Of a stretch of DNA of 64,000 bases, positions 20,244-29,358 are shown one piece after another (position 1 is the stretch's first letter; every line of letters begins with the position of its first letter). A model generated the notes under the pieces. The model worked only from the letters and a program-made list of their open reading frames with translations, did not search any database and was not told where the DNA came from. Source of the DNA: Proteobacteria bacterium UBA7415 (lineage in GTDB: Bacteria > Pseudomonadota > Gammaproteobacteria > Arenicellales > Arenicellaceae). The stretch is from contig DKML01000020.1 in assembly GCA_002470515.1 (NCBI GenBank), forward strand, positions 213,754 to 277,753. The letters are read 5' to 3'. The position numbers and the translations under genes were made by a program.

Positions 20244-20693
20244 ATGCATATTGAAAAGTCCTCCATACTGCCGTACAGCACTGAACAGATGTATTCTGTG
20301 GTCACCGATATTGAAGCGTACCCTACGTTTCTTGACTGGTGCACGAGTGCGGCGGTTGAGCATTCTGAATCAACCCTAGATGACACACATATTTGCGTAG
20401 CGAGTTTAGATATAGCCTTTAAGCGGCTTTCGCTCGCGTTTACTACCCGCAATGTAAACCGCCTTAACGATTCAGTTGAAATGCAATTAGTGACAGGGCC
20501 ATTTTCACATTTAGAAGGCCGATGGAACTTTGCACCCTTAAGCGATGATGCGAGCAAGGTGAGCCTTTCAATGCAGTTTGAATTCGAGAGTATTCTGACC
20601 AGAAAGTTGATTGGCAGCGTGTTTGAACAGTTAGTTGGTAGCCAAATCAACGCCTTTGAGAAACGCGCGAAGAATCTGTATGACGTTGACTAG
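20244..20693 (+). CDS. ratA: RatA / COQ10-type START-domain protein
   Basis: 149 aa, a single START-like (polyketide cyclase) domain. The N-terminus HIEKSSILPYSTEQMYSVVTDIEAYPTFLDWC is typical of the family, and the last helix contains SVFEQLVGSQINAFEKRAKNLY. The eukaryotic homologue Coq10 binds ubiquinone; the E. coli protein is annotated as the RatA toxin acting on 50S subunits, though a role with quinones is also plausible. It is followed 34 bp later by rnfH, the conserved partner. Confidence 0.88.
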   Translation: MHIEKSSILPYSTEQMYSVVTDIEAYPTFLDWCTSAAVEHSESTLDDTHICVASLDIAFKRLSLAFTTRNVNRLNDSVEMQLVTGPFSHLEGRWNFAPLSDDASKVSLSMQFEFESILTRKLIGSVFEQLVGSQINAFEKRAKNLYDVD

Positions 20694-20727
20694 CTCACCA
20701 TTTAAAGACTGTGATTAAAATCAAGCT

Positions 20728-21048
20728 ATGAATAAAATACCTGTATCTGTTGTCTATGCTGAGAAAGAGCAACAATGGGTTTTTGAGTGTTCTGTTATGC
20801 GTGGTGATAATGCACTTGAATTAGTTCAACAGTCTGGCTTTATGGACAAGATCCCGAGCCTTAAGGGCAAGGAACTTAGGTCGTTGGAGCTTGCGGTGTT
20901 TGCTCAGCCGATTAGTCATGACCACTTGCTGGTGGAGGGTGATCGCGTCGAAATTATTCGCCCACTGACAGCCGACCCTAAAGTGGTCAGGCGCGAAATG
21001 GCGAAACTAGGCAAAACAATAGGTAAGCAACGAGACGAAGGCGAATAG
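20728..21048 (+). CDS. rnfH: RnfH-family ubiquitin-like protein
   Basis: 106 aa. A small beta-grasp protein, PVSVVYAEKEQQWVFECSVMRGDNALELVQQSGF at the N-terminus and HDLLVEGDRVEIIRPLTADPK near residue 70-85, the standard RnfH/RatB signature. Its biochemical role is not established despite the name. It forms a conserved pair with ratA and is followed by a 10-bp perfect hairpin at 21051-21074. Confidence 0.9.
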   Translation: MNKIPVSVVYAEKEQQWVFECSVMRGDNALELVQQSGFMDKIPSLKGKELRSLELAVFAQPISHDHLLVEGDRVEIIRPLTADPKVVRREMAKLGKTIGKQRDEGE

Positions 21049-21050
21049 AT

Positions 21051-21074
21051 CGAGCCGTTAAAGATAACGGCTCG
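21051..21074 (+). terminator. Hairpin after rnfH
   Basis: CGAGCCGTTA (21051-21060) and TAACGGCTCG (21065-21074) form a perfect 10-bp stem with loop AAGA, starting 2 bases after the rnfH stop. No T-run follows on either strand, so it may stabilise the message end or act with Rho rather than be a classical terminator. It lies between the convergent rnfH and ppsA genes. Confidence 0.5.
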
Positions 21075-21116
21075 ACACAGTAGCAATAACAGTATTAGCG
21101 CTTAGTCGTTAGCTAG

Positions 21117-21162
21117 AAGAGCCTTCAGCTTTTTATCTTAAGAGCCTTCAGCTTTTTATCTT
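21117..21162. repeat. Two exact tandem copies of 23 bp at the ppsA 3' end
   Basis: Bases 21117-21139 and 21140-21162 are identical. The copy at 21140-21162 carries the last codons and the stop of ppsA (minus strand); the other copy lies just beyond the stop. Confidence 0.9.
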
Positions 21163-23517
21163 AGAAAGCCTTTCCCAGGTTTCGATAACTGAGTCCGGGT
21201 TAAGCGATACAGAGTCAATACCTTGAGCAAACAACCATTCTGCAAGCTCGGGATGATCTGATGGGCCTTGCCCACAGATACCTACGTATTTTCCAGCCTT
21301 ATTACAGGCCTTAATCGCCATTGACAGCATTTTCATCACAGCAGGGTTCCGTTCATCAAACAAGTGAGAAACAATACCTGAGTCGCGATCTAAGCCTAAA
21401 GTGAGCTGAGTCATGTCGTTTGAGCCGATCGAAAAGCCATCAAAATACTCTAAGAACTCTTCAGCGAGTAGGGCGTTGGCTGGTAGCTCGCACATCATGA
21501 TGATTTTAAGACCGTTCTCGCCACGTTTAAGACCGTTTTCGGCCAGTAAATCGATTACTTGCGATGCCTCGTCTGTAGTTCGCACGAAAGGTATCATGAT
21601 TTCGACATTGGTTAAGCCCATTACCTCGCGCACATAACGTACGGCGCGGCACTCTAGTTCAAAGCAATCACGCATCTCAGGAGCGATGTAACGCGATGCT
21701 CCTCGGAAACCAAGCATTGGGTTCTCTTCGTCAGGCTCATAGTCATGACCGCCAACCATGTGGGCGTACTCATTGGATTTGAAATCTGACAAGCGCACGA
21801 TTACACGTTTAGGACTAAAGGCGGCACCTAGCGTCGCAATACCTTCAGACAATTTCTGTACGAAAAATTCAGTTGGTGAAGGGTATCCAGCGCAATATTC
21901 ATCAATAATCGCTTTAACGTCATTACTCTGGCGATCGTATTCAATAAGCGCTTTTGGATGAACACCAATCATGCGGTTAATAATAAATTCTAATCGCGCT
22001 AAACCAATACCTTCGTGTGGCAACTGTGCAAATGTAAACGCTCTGTCTGGGTTTCCAACATTCTGCATAATCTTAAACGGAATCTCAGGCATCTTGTCCA
22101 TCTGGGTTACCTGACGTTCAAAATCCAATAAACCATCGTAAATAAAGCCAGTATCACCTTCGGCGCAAGACACAGTTACATCGCGACCCGTTTCCAATTT
22201 TTCGGTCGCGTCACCACAACCTACAATTGCGGCAATGCCGAGCTCTCGGGCAATGATGGCCGCGTGGCAGGTACGCCCACCACGGTTGGTTACAATCGCA
22301 GATGCACGCTTCATTACAGGCTCCCAATCGGGATCCGTCATATCCGTTACGAGAATATCGCCATCTTGAACAATGTTCATTTGATCGATCGAGTCAACTT
22401 TACGTACTCGGCCACTGGCAATCTTCTGACCGATAGAGCGGCCTTCTACAATGACTTCACCGCGGTTTTTTAACAAGTACGATGTCTTAATATTGGCATC
22501 GGCTTGGCTTGTTACTGTTTCAGGGCGAGCTTGAACGATGTACAGTTTTTTGTCGTCACCATCTTTGGCCCATTCAATATCCATTGGGCGGCCATAATGC
22601 TCTTCGATCACAAGCGCTTGTCGTGCTAATTCTTCTACATCCGCATCGTTAATCGAGAACTCGCGGCGGTCAGACAAACTCACATCTACTGTATTGACCG
22701 AACGACCCGCTGAGGTGTCATTGGAATAGACCATTTTGATTAGCTTGCTGCCCAAATTACGACGTACAACAGCAGGTTTGCCCGAGCGTAAAGTAGGCTT
22801 GTGAACATAAAACTCGTCAGGGTTTACGGAGCCTTGAACTACCGTTTCTCCCAGGCCATATGAAGAAGTTACAAACACCACATCATCAAAACCTGATTCT
22901 GTATCAAGCGTAAACATAACGCCGGCCGATCCTGTTTCGCTGCGCACCATGCGCTGGATGCCTGCTGACAAGGCTACGTTTTCATGCGCGTAGCCCTGAT
23001 GTACTCGATACGATATAGCTCGATCATTAAACAATGACGCAAATACTTCGTGAACCGCTTGTCTCACCGAAGCAGCGCCTTCGATGTTTAGGAATGTTTC
23101 TTGTTGGCCTGCAAATGAAGCATCTGGTAGATCTTCCGCGGTTGCCGAAGAACGAACGGCGACTTTAAGTCCGTCATTACCGTCCTGCATTGAGACAAAC
23201 GCTTCTTGCAAGGCTTTATCAAACGCAGGCTGGAAAGGCGTTTCAGTTACCCATCGACGAATATCGGCGCCGGCTGAGGTAAGGGCATCAATATCATCTA
23301 CGTCTAAGGCATTGAGTCGATCATTGATACGCTTGTTCAAGCCGTCAGTGGCTAAGAATTCTCGGTAAGCTTCTGCTGTTGTAGCAAAGCCATTGGGGAC
23401 CGAGACGCCGAGATTACTCAAGTTGGCGAGCATTTCGCCTAGTGAGGCGTTTTTGCCGCCTACTGACTCTACGTCGTTAATGGATAGTTGATCGAGGGGG
23501 ATAGTGTAAGTAGTCAC
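21148..23517 (-). CDS. ppsA: Phosphoenolpyruvate synthase
   Basis: 789 aa. It converts pyruvate and ATP to phosphoenolpyruvate, AMP and phosphate for gluconeogenesis. The N-terminal ATP-grasp part begins with [14 protein letters not shown] and includes [27 protein letters not shown]. The phosphohistidine swivel domain has [23 protein letters not shown] with the catalytic His. The C-terminal PEP-binding barrel includes [27 protein letters not shown] sequence and the [12 protein letters not shown] block with the active-site Cys. It is divergent from ppsR, its regulator. The last codons lie in a tandem 23-bp duplication. With aceA and glcB it fits growth on acetyl-CoA-yielding substrates. Confidence 0.97.
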   Translation of the reverse strand: MTTYTIPLDQLSINDVESVGGKNASLGEMLANLSNLGVSVPNGFATTAEAYREFLATDGLNKRINDRLNALDVDDIDALTSAGADIRRWVTETPFQPAFDKALQEAFVSMQDGNDGLKVAVRSSATAEDLPDASFAGQQETFLNIEGAASVRQAVHEVFASLFNDRAISYRVHQGYAHENVALSAGIQRMVRSETGSAGVMFTLDTESGFDDVVFVTSSYGLGETVVQGSVNPDEFYVHKPTLRSGKPAVVRRNLGSKLIKMVYSNDTSAGRSVNTVDVSLSDRREFSINDADVEELARQALVIEEHYGRPMDIEWAKDGDDKKLYIVQARPETVTSQADANIKTSYLLKNRGEVIVEGRSIGQKIASGRVRKVDSIDQMNIVQDGDILVTDMTDPDWEPVMKRASAIVTNRGGRTCHAAIIARELGIAAIVGCGDATEKLETGRDVTVSCAEGDTGFIYDGLLDFERQVTQMDKMPEIPFKIMQNVGNPDRAFTFAQLPHEGIGLARLEFIINRMIGVHPKALIEYDRQSNDVKAIIDEYCAGYPSPTEFFVQKLSEGIATLGAAFSPKRVIVRLSDFKSNEYAHMVGGHDYEPDEENPMLGFRGASRYIAPEMRDCFELECRAVRYVREVMGLTNVEIMIPFVRTTDEASQVIDLLAENGLKRGENGLKIIMMCELPANALLAEEFLEYFDGFSIGSNDMTQLTLGLDRDSGIVSHLFDERNPAVMKMLSMAIKACNKAGKYVGICGQGPSDHPELAEWLFAQGIDSVSLNPDSVIETWERLSKIKS

Positions 23518-23733
23518 GAAATAATTTGCGTTTAGGGGGCTAATTTGAGGCGAAGTTTATCATGCCAAACACTTAGAACAAGTTATCATCAGTCAAATAA
23601 CCTCTTTGCTTGAGCGCACAGTTAAAAATAACGTTGATACGTGTCTTTTATTTGTCTTGATCTATGAATCTACACGTTCACGAATTTGTGGTTATTAAAC
23701 GCCAACTAATCGACGAATCATGAGTACCTCATA

Positions 23734-24594
23734 ATGGAACCTAGAAGCGGAAGCATTAAACGAAAAGTTTACTTTTTATCTGACAGCACCGGACGTACTG
23801 CCGAGAGTTTAGGTAAAAGCCTGTTAGTTCAGTTTCCTCAAATCCAGTTCGACAGCGTAACGCGACGTTTTGTCGATTCAATTGAAAAGGCACGGAAGGT
23901 CGCCGACGAAATCGAGAAAGTGTCGAGACAAGAGTCGTTTCGACCCATTGTTATCGACACAATCGTAAACTCTGAGGTCAGTGAAATTATTCGTGCGAGT
24001 AATTGTTATTACATAGATATTTTCTCTACCTTCCTTGCACCGTTAGAGCAAGAACTGGGTGTTACCTCAGCCCACAATGTTGGCCATCCGGCTATTTTTA
24101 AGGAAGACAGTAGGGCCGTTGACCAGGCCTACATGCAGCGCATTAACGCCGTTCATTTCGCATTAGCCAATGATGATGGTATGCACTTACATAAATATAA
24201 GGATGCCGATATTATTTTGGTGGGCGTGTCGCGTACTGGTAAAACTCCGTCGAGTATTTATCTGGGTATGCAGTACGGAATCAAAGCCGCTAACTATCCT
24301 TTAATTCCGGATGACTTAGAAAGTAATAAATTACCGAGCGCTATTGCTGATTTTCAAAAGAAACTTTTTGGTTTAACCATTCGGCCTGCGCGTTTGTCCG
24401 AGATCCGCAACGAGCGTAAACCCAATAGTGAGTATGCAACGTTGCGAACCTGTGTGGATGAGGTGCGCCAAGCTGAGACGCTTTATCGTCAGTATCGGAT
24501 TCCTTATATAGATACCACGGCGTTATCGATTGAAGAGATTGCGGCGCGTATGATAGAGCGGGCCAATATAGACAAAAAGGCCGTTAGTCTTTAA
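23734..24594 (+). CDS. ppsR: PEP synthase regulatory kinase/pyrophosphorylase
   Basis: 286 aa. A DUF299 bifunctional enzyme: it inactivates PpsA by ADP-dependent phosphorylation of a Thr and reactivates it by Pi-dependent dephosphorylation. Seen: the N-terminal FLSDSTGRTAESLGKSLL, the central DAHN-like TSAHNVGHPA region, and the P-loop VGVSRTGKTPSSIYLGMQYGIKAANYPL. It is divergent from ppsA across 216 bp. The preceding spacer shows nothing else I can identify. Confidence 0.95.
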   Translation: MEPRSGSIKRKVYFLSDSTGRTAESLGKSLLVQFPQIQFDSVTRRFVDSIEKARKVADEIEKVSRQESFRPIVIDTIVNSEVSEIIRASNCYYIDIFSTFLAPLEQELGVTSAHNVGHPAIFKEDSRAVDQAYMQRINAVHFALANDDGMHLHKYKDADIILVGVSRTGKTPSSIYLGMQYGIKAANYPLIPDDLESNKLPSAIADFQKKLFGLTIRPARLSEIRNERKPNSEYATLRTCVDEVRQAETLYRQYRIPYIDTTALSIEEIAARMIERANIDKKAVSL

Positions 24595-24629
24595 CGGATG
24601 CTTTTTCTAAGTCACGAACTACAGCAGTA

Positions 24630-25103
24630 ATGACAGACTCTCAAGCTAAAATTGATGAGCGTTGGATGGAACATGCGCTTGATCTTGCGTTAAAAGCTCA
24701 GGCAGATAGCGAAGTGCCGGTAGGTGCCGTTATTGTTAACCCTGCGACTGATGAACTATTAGGTGAGGGGTTTAATCAGGCTATTAAACAAAATGATCCG
24801 ACTGCCCATGCGGAAGTAGTGGCATTGCGCGCAGCATCGCAACATTGCGCCAACTATCGGCTTCCCGATGCTACTTTGTACGTTACGCTTGAGCCGTGCG
24901 CGATGTGTGCAGGCGCCTTGGTGCATGCTCGCATTGCCCGAGTTGTAATCGCAGCTGTTGAGCCTCGAGCGGGCGCTGCAGGATCGGTGTTTAACCTCGT
25001 CGACAATCCTAAGCTCAACCATCGATGTGAAGTGAGTTTTGGGCCTGGTTCGTTGCGATCTGAAACAATGCTTAAGAACTTTTTTAAGATGAAAAGACAA
25101 TAA
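24630..25103 (+). CDS. tadA: tRNA-specific adenosine deaminase TadA
   Basis: 157 aa. It deaminates A34 to inosine in tRNA-Arg(ACG). The zinc site is complete: HAE in DPTAHAEVVALRAA (His ligand and catalytic Glu) and PCAMCAGALVHARI (two Cys ligands). Other family blocks are SEVPVGAVIV and YVTLEPC. It starts 35 bp after ppsR and may be cotranscribed with it. It converges with the HIT gene 11 bp away. Confidence 0.95.
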   Translation: MTDSQAKIDERWMEHALDLALKAQADSEVPVGAVIVNPATDELLGEGFNQAIKQNDPTAHAEVVALRAASQHCANYRLPDATLYVTLEPCAMCAGALVHARIARVVIAAVEPRAGAAGSVFNLVDNPKLNHRCEVSFGPGSLRSETMLKNFFKMKRQ

Positions 25104-25114
25104 TAAACAATAAC

Positions 25115-25552
25115 TTAAAATGCATTCCTAATCTTTTCTGCCACCTTTGCAAGGTGTTCTGGATCGCTTGGTATAGCGCCATGTGCCCCAGCATTCAAAA
25201 TTGAGCCCGGTAGAATATGAAAATGGATATGCGGCACAGTTTGTCCGCCTTTAGAGCCATTCAACTGCACTATAGAAAAGCCATCGGCGTTCATCGCTTT
25301 CTGCACGGCCCTTGCCACTATCTGAGTGTGCTTGATTAAATTCGCTAAAGAGTCGGGTTCAATATCTAAAAACGTAACCGCAGGACGCTTGGGTATGACC
25401 AGTGTGTGTCCTTCGCGCTGCGGCATGATATCCATGAACGCAAGACAGTCGTCGTTCTCGAAGACACTTATGCTTGGAATCTCACCACGTAGAATTTTCG
25501 CAAAAATGTTCGAATCATCATACGGGGTCGCAAAAGTAATGGCATCTGTCAT
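25115..25552 (-). CDS. HIT-family nucleotide hydrolase/transferase
   Basis: 145 aa. The histidine triad is seen as VPHIHFHILPGS near the C-terminus, with the N-terminal block NIFAKILRGEIPSISVFENDDCLAFMDIMPQREGHTLVIPKR. HIT proteins cleave nucleotide-phosphate or phosphoramidate bonds in the cytoplasm. The exact substrate is unknown. The length and N-terminus resemble the Hint branch. It converges with tadA. Confidence 0.92.
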   Translation of the reverse strand: MTDAITFATPYDDSNIFAKILRGEIPSISVFENDDCLAFMDIMPQREGHTLVIPKRPAVTFLDIEPDSLANLIKHTQIVARAVQKAMNADGFSIVQLNGSKGGQTVPHIHFHILPGSILNAGAHGAIPSDPEHLAKVAEKIRNAF

Positions 25553-25734
25553 AGTTTTATCTTGTGTGATTTTTGTGTTGTGGAAGTTATATGAGGTGTG
25601 TGGTGTCCAATGTAGGAGAATATAAACCCTTTATTCGGCACTGCAACGCATTACTCGGTAACAGTGCTCGATTAAGCAGTAGTTCTTTATGTTTAGCAAT
25701 AACTTGGCTTGAATACAGCCAAAGGAGTTAAGTA

Positions 25735-25776
25735 ATGCTAACATCCGCCCTTGCTTTTGCTCAATTACCCTTGTAA
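25735..25776 (+). CDS. Possible 13-codon leader peptide before the flavin reductase
   Basis: The 306-bp spacer between the HIT gene and the flavin reductase holds AAAGGAG at 25721-25727 followed by ATG 25735, opening the short frame MLTSALAFAQLPL that stops at 25774-25776. The ribosome site is stronger than those of most genes here. It may be a regulatory upstream ORF or the remnant of a signal peptide. I see no other feature in this spacer. Confidence 0.25.
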   Translation: MLTSALAFAQLPL

Positions 25777-25858
25777 CGCTTAATTAGGTTCAGGTCAGTT
25801 CAAGAGCCAGGACCGATTTTTTAGTAAAACCAGATGATAAAAGACTAGTTAGTAAAAC

Positions 25859-26350
25859 ATGAATACACAAGAGAAACACAAGCGCTTGCGCTCAGCCTTT
25901 GGACAATTTGCCACTGGGATCACTGTGATCACAACGCGTGATGGTTCAGGTAAACCAGTCGGCATTACCGCTAATAGTTTTGCGTCAGTATCGCTAGAGC
26001 CAGCCTTGGTCTCTTGGTGCATCGATAAAAATGCTACTCGTTATGCCGAATTTGCAGAAGCAGAATACTTTACTATTAGCATTTTAAACTCCGAACAACG
26101 AACTGTATCGGACTTGTTCGCAATGCGCAGTTGGGACAGTAGCTTATTTGACGAAGTAGAATGGTTTGAAGGGCACAATACGGTCCCACAATTGCCCGGT
26201 GTTCTCGCCCGTTTTCACTGTAAAACCAAAAACTTATATGAGGGTGGCGATCATACGATTATTGTCGGTTTAGTCGAAGACTTTGACGCAGATCCACAAT
26301 CACCCTTGGTGTTTTTTCAAGGCGACTATCTAACGGTTCATGGAAAATAA
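25859..26350 (+). CDS. Flavin reductase-like FMN-binding protein
   Basis: 163 aa. A split-barrel flavin reductase domain: LRSAFGQFATGITVITTRDGSGKPVGITANSFASVSLEPALVSWCID, then LARFHCKTKNLYEGGDHTIIVGLVEDF. Relatives (HpaC, NtaB type) supply reduced flavin to two-component monooxygenases, but some are flavoproteins of other function. No partner monooxygenase is adjacent. Its end overlaps the next gene by 11 bp, so the two are cotranslated. Confidence 0.88.
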   Translation: MNTQEKHKRLRSAFGQFATGITVITTRDGSGKPVGITANSFASVSLEPALVSWCIDKNATRYAEFAEAEYFTISILNSEQRTVSDLFAMRSWDSSLFDEVEWFEGHNTVPQLPGVLARFHCKTKNLYEGGDHTIIVGLVEDFDADPQSPLVFFQGDYLTVHGK

Positions 26351-26807
26351 GGCTCCGCTAGAAAATAAAGTCCCACCACCTATTATTTTGATCGCGGCGC
26401 TGTTTATAATGCGTGCGATCGCAAGCTTCGATCCATTCATACAGGCTTGGGCGTACTCTATAAGCTTAGGTTGGCTGTTTGTAATTATCGGCTGCGCAAT
26501 CAGTCTTTCTGGCATGAGGAGCTTTGTACGAGCAAAAACTACGGTAGATCCGCTAAACCCTCAAAAGGCGAGTCGATTAGTTACGTCTGGAATATTTAGC
26601 TTTACCCGTAATCCCATGTATCTAGGCATGGCTGCGATAAGTGTCGGCGGTGCAGTGTACCTACAAAGCCCATTAGCTGTGTTTGGTGTGGTTGCGTTTG
26701 TTGTCTACATTCAACGTTTTCAGATACGGCCAGAAGAAAAGGCTATGCAGACGCTATTTGGTGAGCAGTTTGCACACTACAAACAACGCACTCGACGCTG
26801 GTTGTAG
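26340..26807 (+). CDS. Isoprenylcysteine methyltransferase-like membrane protein
   Basis: 155 aa with about four hydrophobic helices, in the inner membrane. The C-terminal half carries the ICMT/PEMT signature: LVTSGIFSFTRNPMYLGMAAISVGGAVYL, followed by IRPEEKAMQTLFGEQFAHYKQRTRRWL, where family members bind S-adenosylmethionine (RNPxY and the EE motif). In bacteria, members methylate phospholipids or other small acceptors; the acceptor is unknown here. It overlaps the flavin reductase by 11 bp. Confidence 0.82.
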   Translation: MENKAPLENKVPPPIILIAALFIMRAIASFDPFIQAWAYSISLGWLFVIIGCAISLSGMRSFVRAKTTVDPLNPQKASRLVTSGIFSFTRNPMYLGMAAISVGGAVYLQSPLAVFGVVAFVVYIQRFQIRPEEKAMQTLFGEQFAHYKQRTRRWL

Positions 26808-26881
26808 TCTCTAGTGTCCTAGAGCCTGAATTAGGCTAACGGACGGTTTTGAAAAACCACGCTTTAGGCGCAACTCTATTT

Positions 26882-28180
26882 CTATTTAAGTTCTTGATCG
26901 ATCACTAAACGCACAACTTCGTTGGCGCTTTGGATTATTCGTACAGGCGTTGCCTGAAAGTCTCCCGCACTTGCTATCGGTTGGCCTGAAAGGCTTACCC
27001 GAGCGCTAATTTCAATGTTTTCGAATTTAGATAACTGAAGTTGCTCCATCATCGAATCTCGATCACTCAAAACCAATTGTGCTGGAAGAGTAGATACTCT
27101 GTAGCGTTTAACCGCTAGTGGTGCTCTGGGGCCGCCTACAGCTCGTGCAATGACAAATACTAAGGTTTGCGGATCTAGCTGGCTGATTATTGACGGATCT
27201 ATGAGCACTGATACTCTAATACCGTCCACCGCTGAGGCATTAGACGATTCTGTTGTGTCGGCTACGACAGGAGCGGAATCTTGCTTAGTTCCTTGTGCAT
27301 TCGCGCCTGGCAATAATGTCTCGGCATCAATTTGGGCGAGAATATCGGCTAACTCAGACTGCCGCTCTGGCATCTCGGCCAATAAAGGCAATAATGTTTG
27401 CCAATAGCCCTTTGCTGATGCGTTGTCGCCATTTTGTACAGCATTCAAACCTGCTAGCCAAAGGGCTTGCGGTTGTTGCGGGTCAAGTTCTAGCGCCTGA
27501 CTAACGTACTCCATTGGCTTGCCACTTAACTGACCTTGAGCATTGAGAGCACTTGCATCGGCAAGTGCAGCGAACGTAACCGCATTGTCACCGCCTAATC
27601 GTAATACCTGCAGGTAAGCGCGTTCGGCTTCGGCGTAGCGTCCTAACCCTAGGTACGTTCGAGACAACACACGCCAACCATCGAGATCGTCTGGGTTTGC
27701 ATCTAGTCGTGTTTCAATCTCCTTGACCATTTCTGAAACCTCAGCAATATCAAATGCTGGTTCCTGGGTTTGTACTTCGGCCATTAACGTGACGACTTCA
27801 GGGTTCCCAACCCAGTAGTAATAGATAGCGGCACTAGAGAGGGGCAATACAACGGCAAGAATTAAGGCGGTACGTCGGGCAGTTGCTCTTTGTTGAGGGG
27901 GCAGGCCTGCATCGCGATGCACCTTAATAACCTCGCTCGAATCCATCTCTAAGGCGAGATTTGATTCGAGTTCATCTTTTAGCGCTGCAAATTGATCATC
28001 GTCAAGCTTGCCAGACGTATGCTGTTGCTCTAGTTCGCTGAGTCGTGATCTAAGAAACGATATATTTGAATTATCGCCATCAACCATACGACCTTCGTTT
28101 ACTGAACCCAGTAAGGGTCTTACCGCCAACCACAGTGCAAACAAACAGATCGAAAGAGCGATCAGTACAAAAAGGGTCAT
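26882..28180 (-). CDS. ccmI: Cytochrome c maturation protein CcmI
   Basis: 432 aa. CcmI is the apocytochrome c chaperone of System I. Two N-terminal TM segments (residues 1-22 and about 100-120) flank a short cytoplasmic coiled-coil region (LRSRLSELEQQHTSGKLDDDQFAALKDELE). The periplasmic part has TPR repeats (DLDGWRVLSRTYLGLGRYAEAERAYLQVLRLGGDNA) and a C-terminal immunoglobulin-like domain. It is last in the ccm operon and overlaps ccmH by 4 bp. Confidence 0.93.
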   Translation of the reverse strand: MTLFVLIALSICLFALWLAVRPLLGSVNEGRMVDGDNSNISFLRSRLSELEQQHTSGKLDDDQFAALKDELESNLALEMDSSEVIKVHRDAGLPPQQRATARRTALILAVVLPLSSAAIYYYWVGNPEVVTLMAEVQTQEPAFDIAEVSEMVKEIETRLDANPDDLDGWRVLSRTYLGLGRYAEAERAYLQVLRLGGDNAVTFAALADASALNAQGQLSGKPMEYVSQALELDPQQPQALWLAGLNAVQNGDNASAKGYWQTLLPLLAEMPERQSELADILAQIDAETLLPGANAQGTKQDSAPVVADTTESSNASAVDGIRVSVLIDPSIISQLDPQTLVFVIARAVGGPRAPLAVKRYRVSTLPAQLVLSDRDSMMEQLQLSKFENIEISARVSLSGQPIASAGDFQATPVRIIQSANEVVRLVIDQELK

Positions 28181-28776
28181 GAGTCATCACTCCGTGGTGA
28201 ATTTAGTAATTCTTTGGCGCGGCTTAAAGCCGCTGAAGTTGCACCTTTTTCTTCTGAGCTTTTGGCTTGTTGTGGTTTAGTCGTACGACCAAAAAAGAAC
28301 CATAAGCCCAGCAAAAGTGCACTCAAAGGCGCGACCCATATGAATGCGGTGTAAGCGGTAAATGGGGTTCTGTACAGAACGAAATCACCATAGCGTTCCT
28401 GCATGAAGCTACTGATTTGCGCATCAGATTTGCCAGCGCGCAACATGTCAGCGGTCTTTTGCCTAAGATCTTTAGCTAAGTCTGCATCTGAGTCGGCCAA
28501 GCTTTGGTTTTGGCAAACGAGGCAGCGAAACTCTTTAATCAACTGGTTATAACGTTGTTCTAGTTCAGGTGAATCAAATGACTGAGCTTCGAGTATTGCG
28601 TATGAGTTGGAGACTGCAAAGAAACTCAAGCTAAACGCAAGCGTAAACGCTGCTAGGCGCTTTAGACAAATAGCGAGCGTCTGAGATAGCTTAGCTGTAG
28701 TTTCCAATCGCCCCACACTAGAATCAGTCATTGAGATAGTGGATTTATTCATAATTATTGCTTTATTAGTTTTCAT
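28177..28776 (-). CDS. ccmH: Cytochrome c maturation thioredoxin-like protein CcmH
   Basis: 199 aa. CcmH reduces or holds the heme-binding CXXCH cysteines of apocytochrome c. The LRCxxCQNQS motif is FRCLVCQNQSLADSDADLAKDLRQK, with a C-terminal TM helix after FVLYRTPFTAYTAFIWVAPL. The N-terminus is long: about 30 residues before the signal/TM segment, so a later Met may be the true start. The ATG used (28776) overlaps the ccmG stop as ATGA, which supports it. Confidence 0.93.
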   Translation of the reverse strand: MKTNKAIIMNKSTISMTDSSVGRLETTAKLSQTLAICLKRLAAFTLAFSLSFFAVSNSYAILEAQSFDSPELEQRYNQLIKEFRCLVCQNQSLADSDADLAKDLRQKTADMLRAGKSDAQISSFMQERYGDFVLYRTPFTAYTAFIWVAPLSALLLGLWFFFGRTTKPQQAKSSEEKGATSAALSRAKELLNSPRSDDS

Positions 28777-29330
28777 CGTGCACTCAAATCGCTAGATCCG
28801 CTCAAATCGAACAGAGGCAGAATATCTTTTTCGATGACCTCTGCTGTGACTGGGCCTGTGTGCTTGTAGATGATTGTGCCAAACTCATCAATAATGAACG
28901 TTTCGGGCACACCGTAAACGCCCCATTCAATACCAACGTCGCCTTTAATGTCGGTCGGGATATGAGTATAGGGATCGCCTCGTTGAGCTAGCCAAGCGAC
29001 TGCATCGCTAGCTTCATCCTTATAATTGAGACCAACTAAAGGAATAGATGTTTGCTGGGCTAACTGGTTAAATATAGGGTGCTCATAACGACAAGACACA
29101 CACCAAGAAGCCCACACGTTAAGTATCCAACGTTGGCCCTTCAATTGATCAGGCGTAAACGTGGTGTTTTCCACCTTCAACTCAGCCAGTTCAAAGGCGG
29201 GTGCAGGCTTGTCTATAAACGTCGAAGGTAGCTGTTCCGGATTAAGTGATAAACCTATTCCTAGGAATAGAGCAAGCACCAAGAACACGGCTAGTGGCAA
29301 AACAAAAGGTAAGCTTTTTTTGTTTATCAT
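28773..29330 (-). CDS. ccmG: Thiol:disulfide interchange protein CcmG/DsbE
   Basis: 185 aa. A membrane-anchored periplasmic thioredoxin that keeps apocytochrome cysteines reduced. One N-terminal TM helix (about 8-27), then a thioredoxin fold with the active site WASWCVSCRYEHP and the cis-Pro region YGVPETFIIDEFGTI. Its stop overlaps the ccmH start. Confidence 0.95.
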   Translation of the reverse strand: MINKKSLPFVLPLAVFLVLALFLGIGLSLNPEQLPSTFIDKPAPAFELAELKVENTTFTPDQLKGQRWILNVWASWCVSCRYEHPIFNQLAQQTSIPLVGLNYKDEASDAVAWLAQRGDPYTHIPTDIKGDVGIEWGVYGVPETFIIDEFGTIIYKHTGPVTAEVIEKDILPLFDLSGSSDLSAR

Positions 29331-29358
29331 TGTTGTTATGAGTAGTTGTGTGTAGCTC

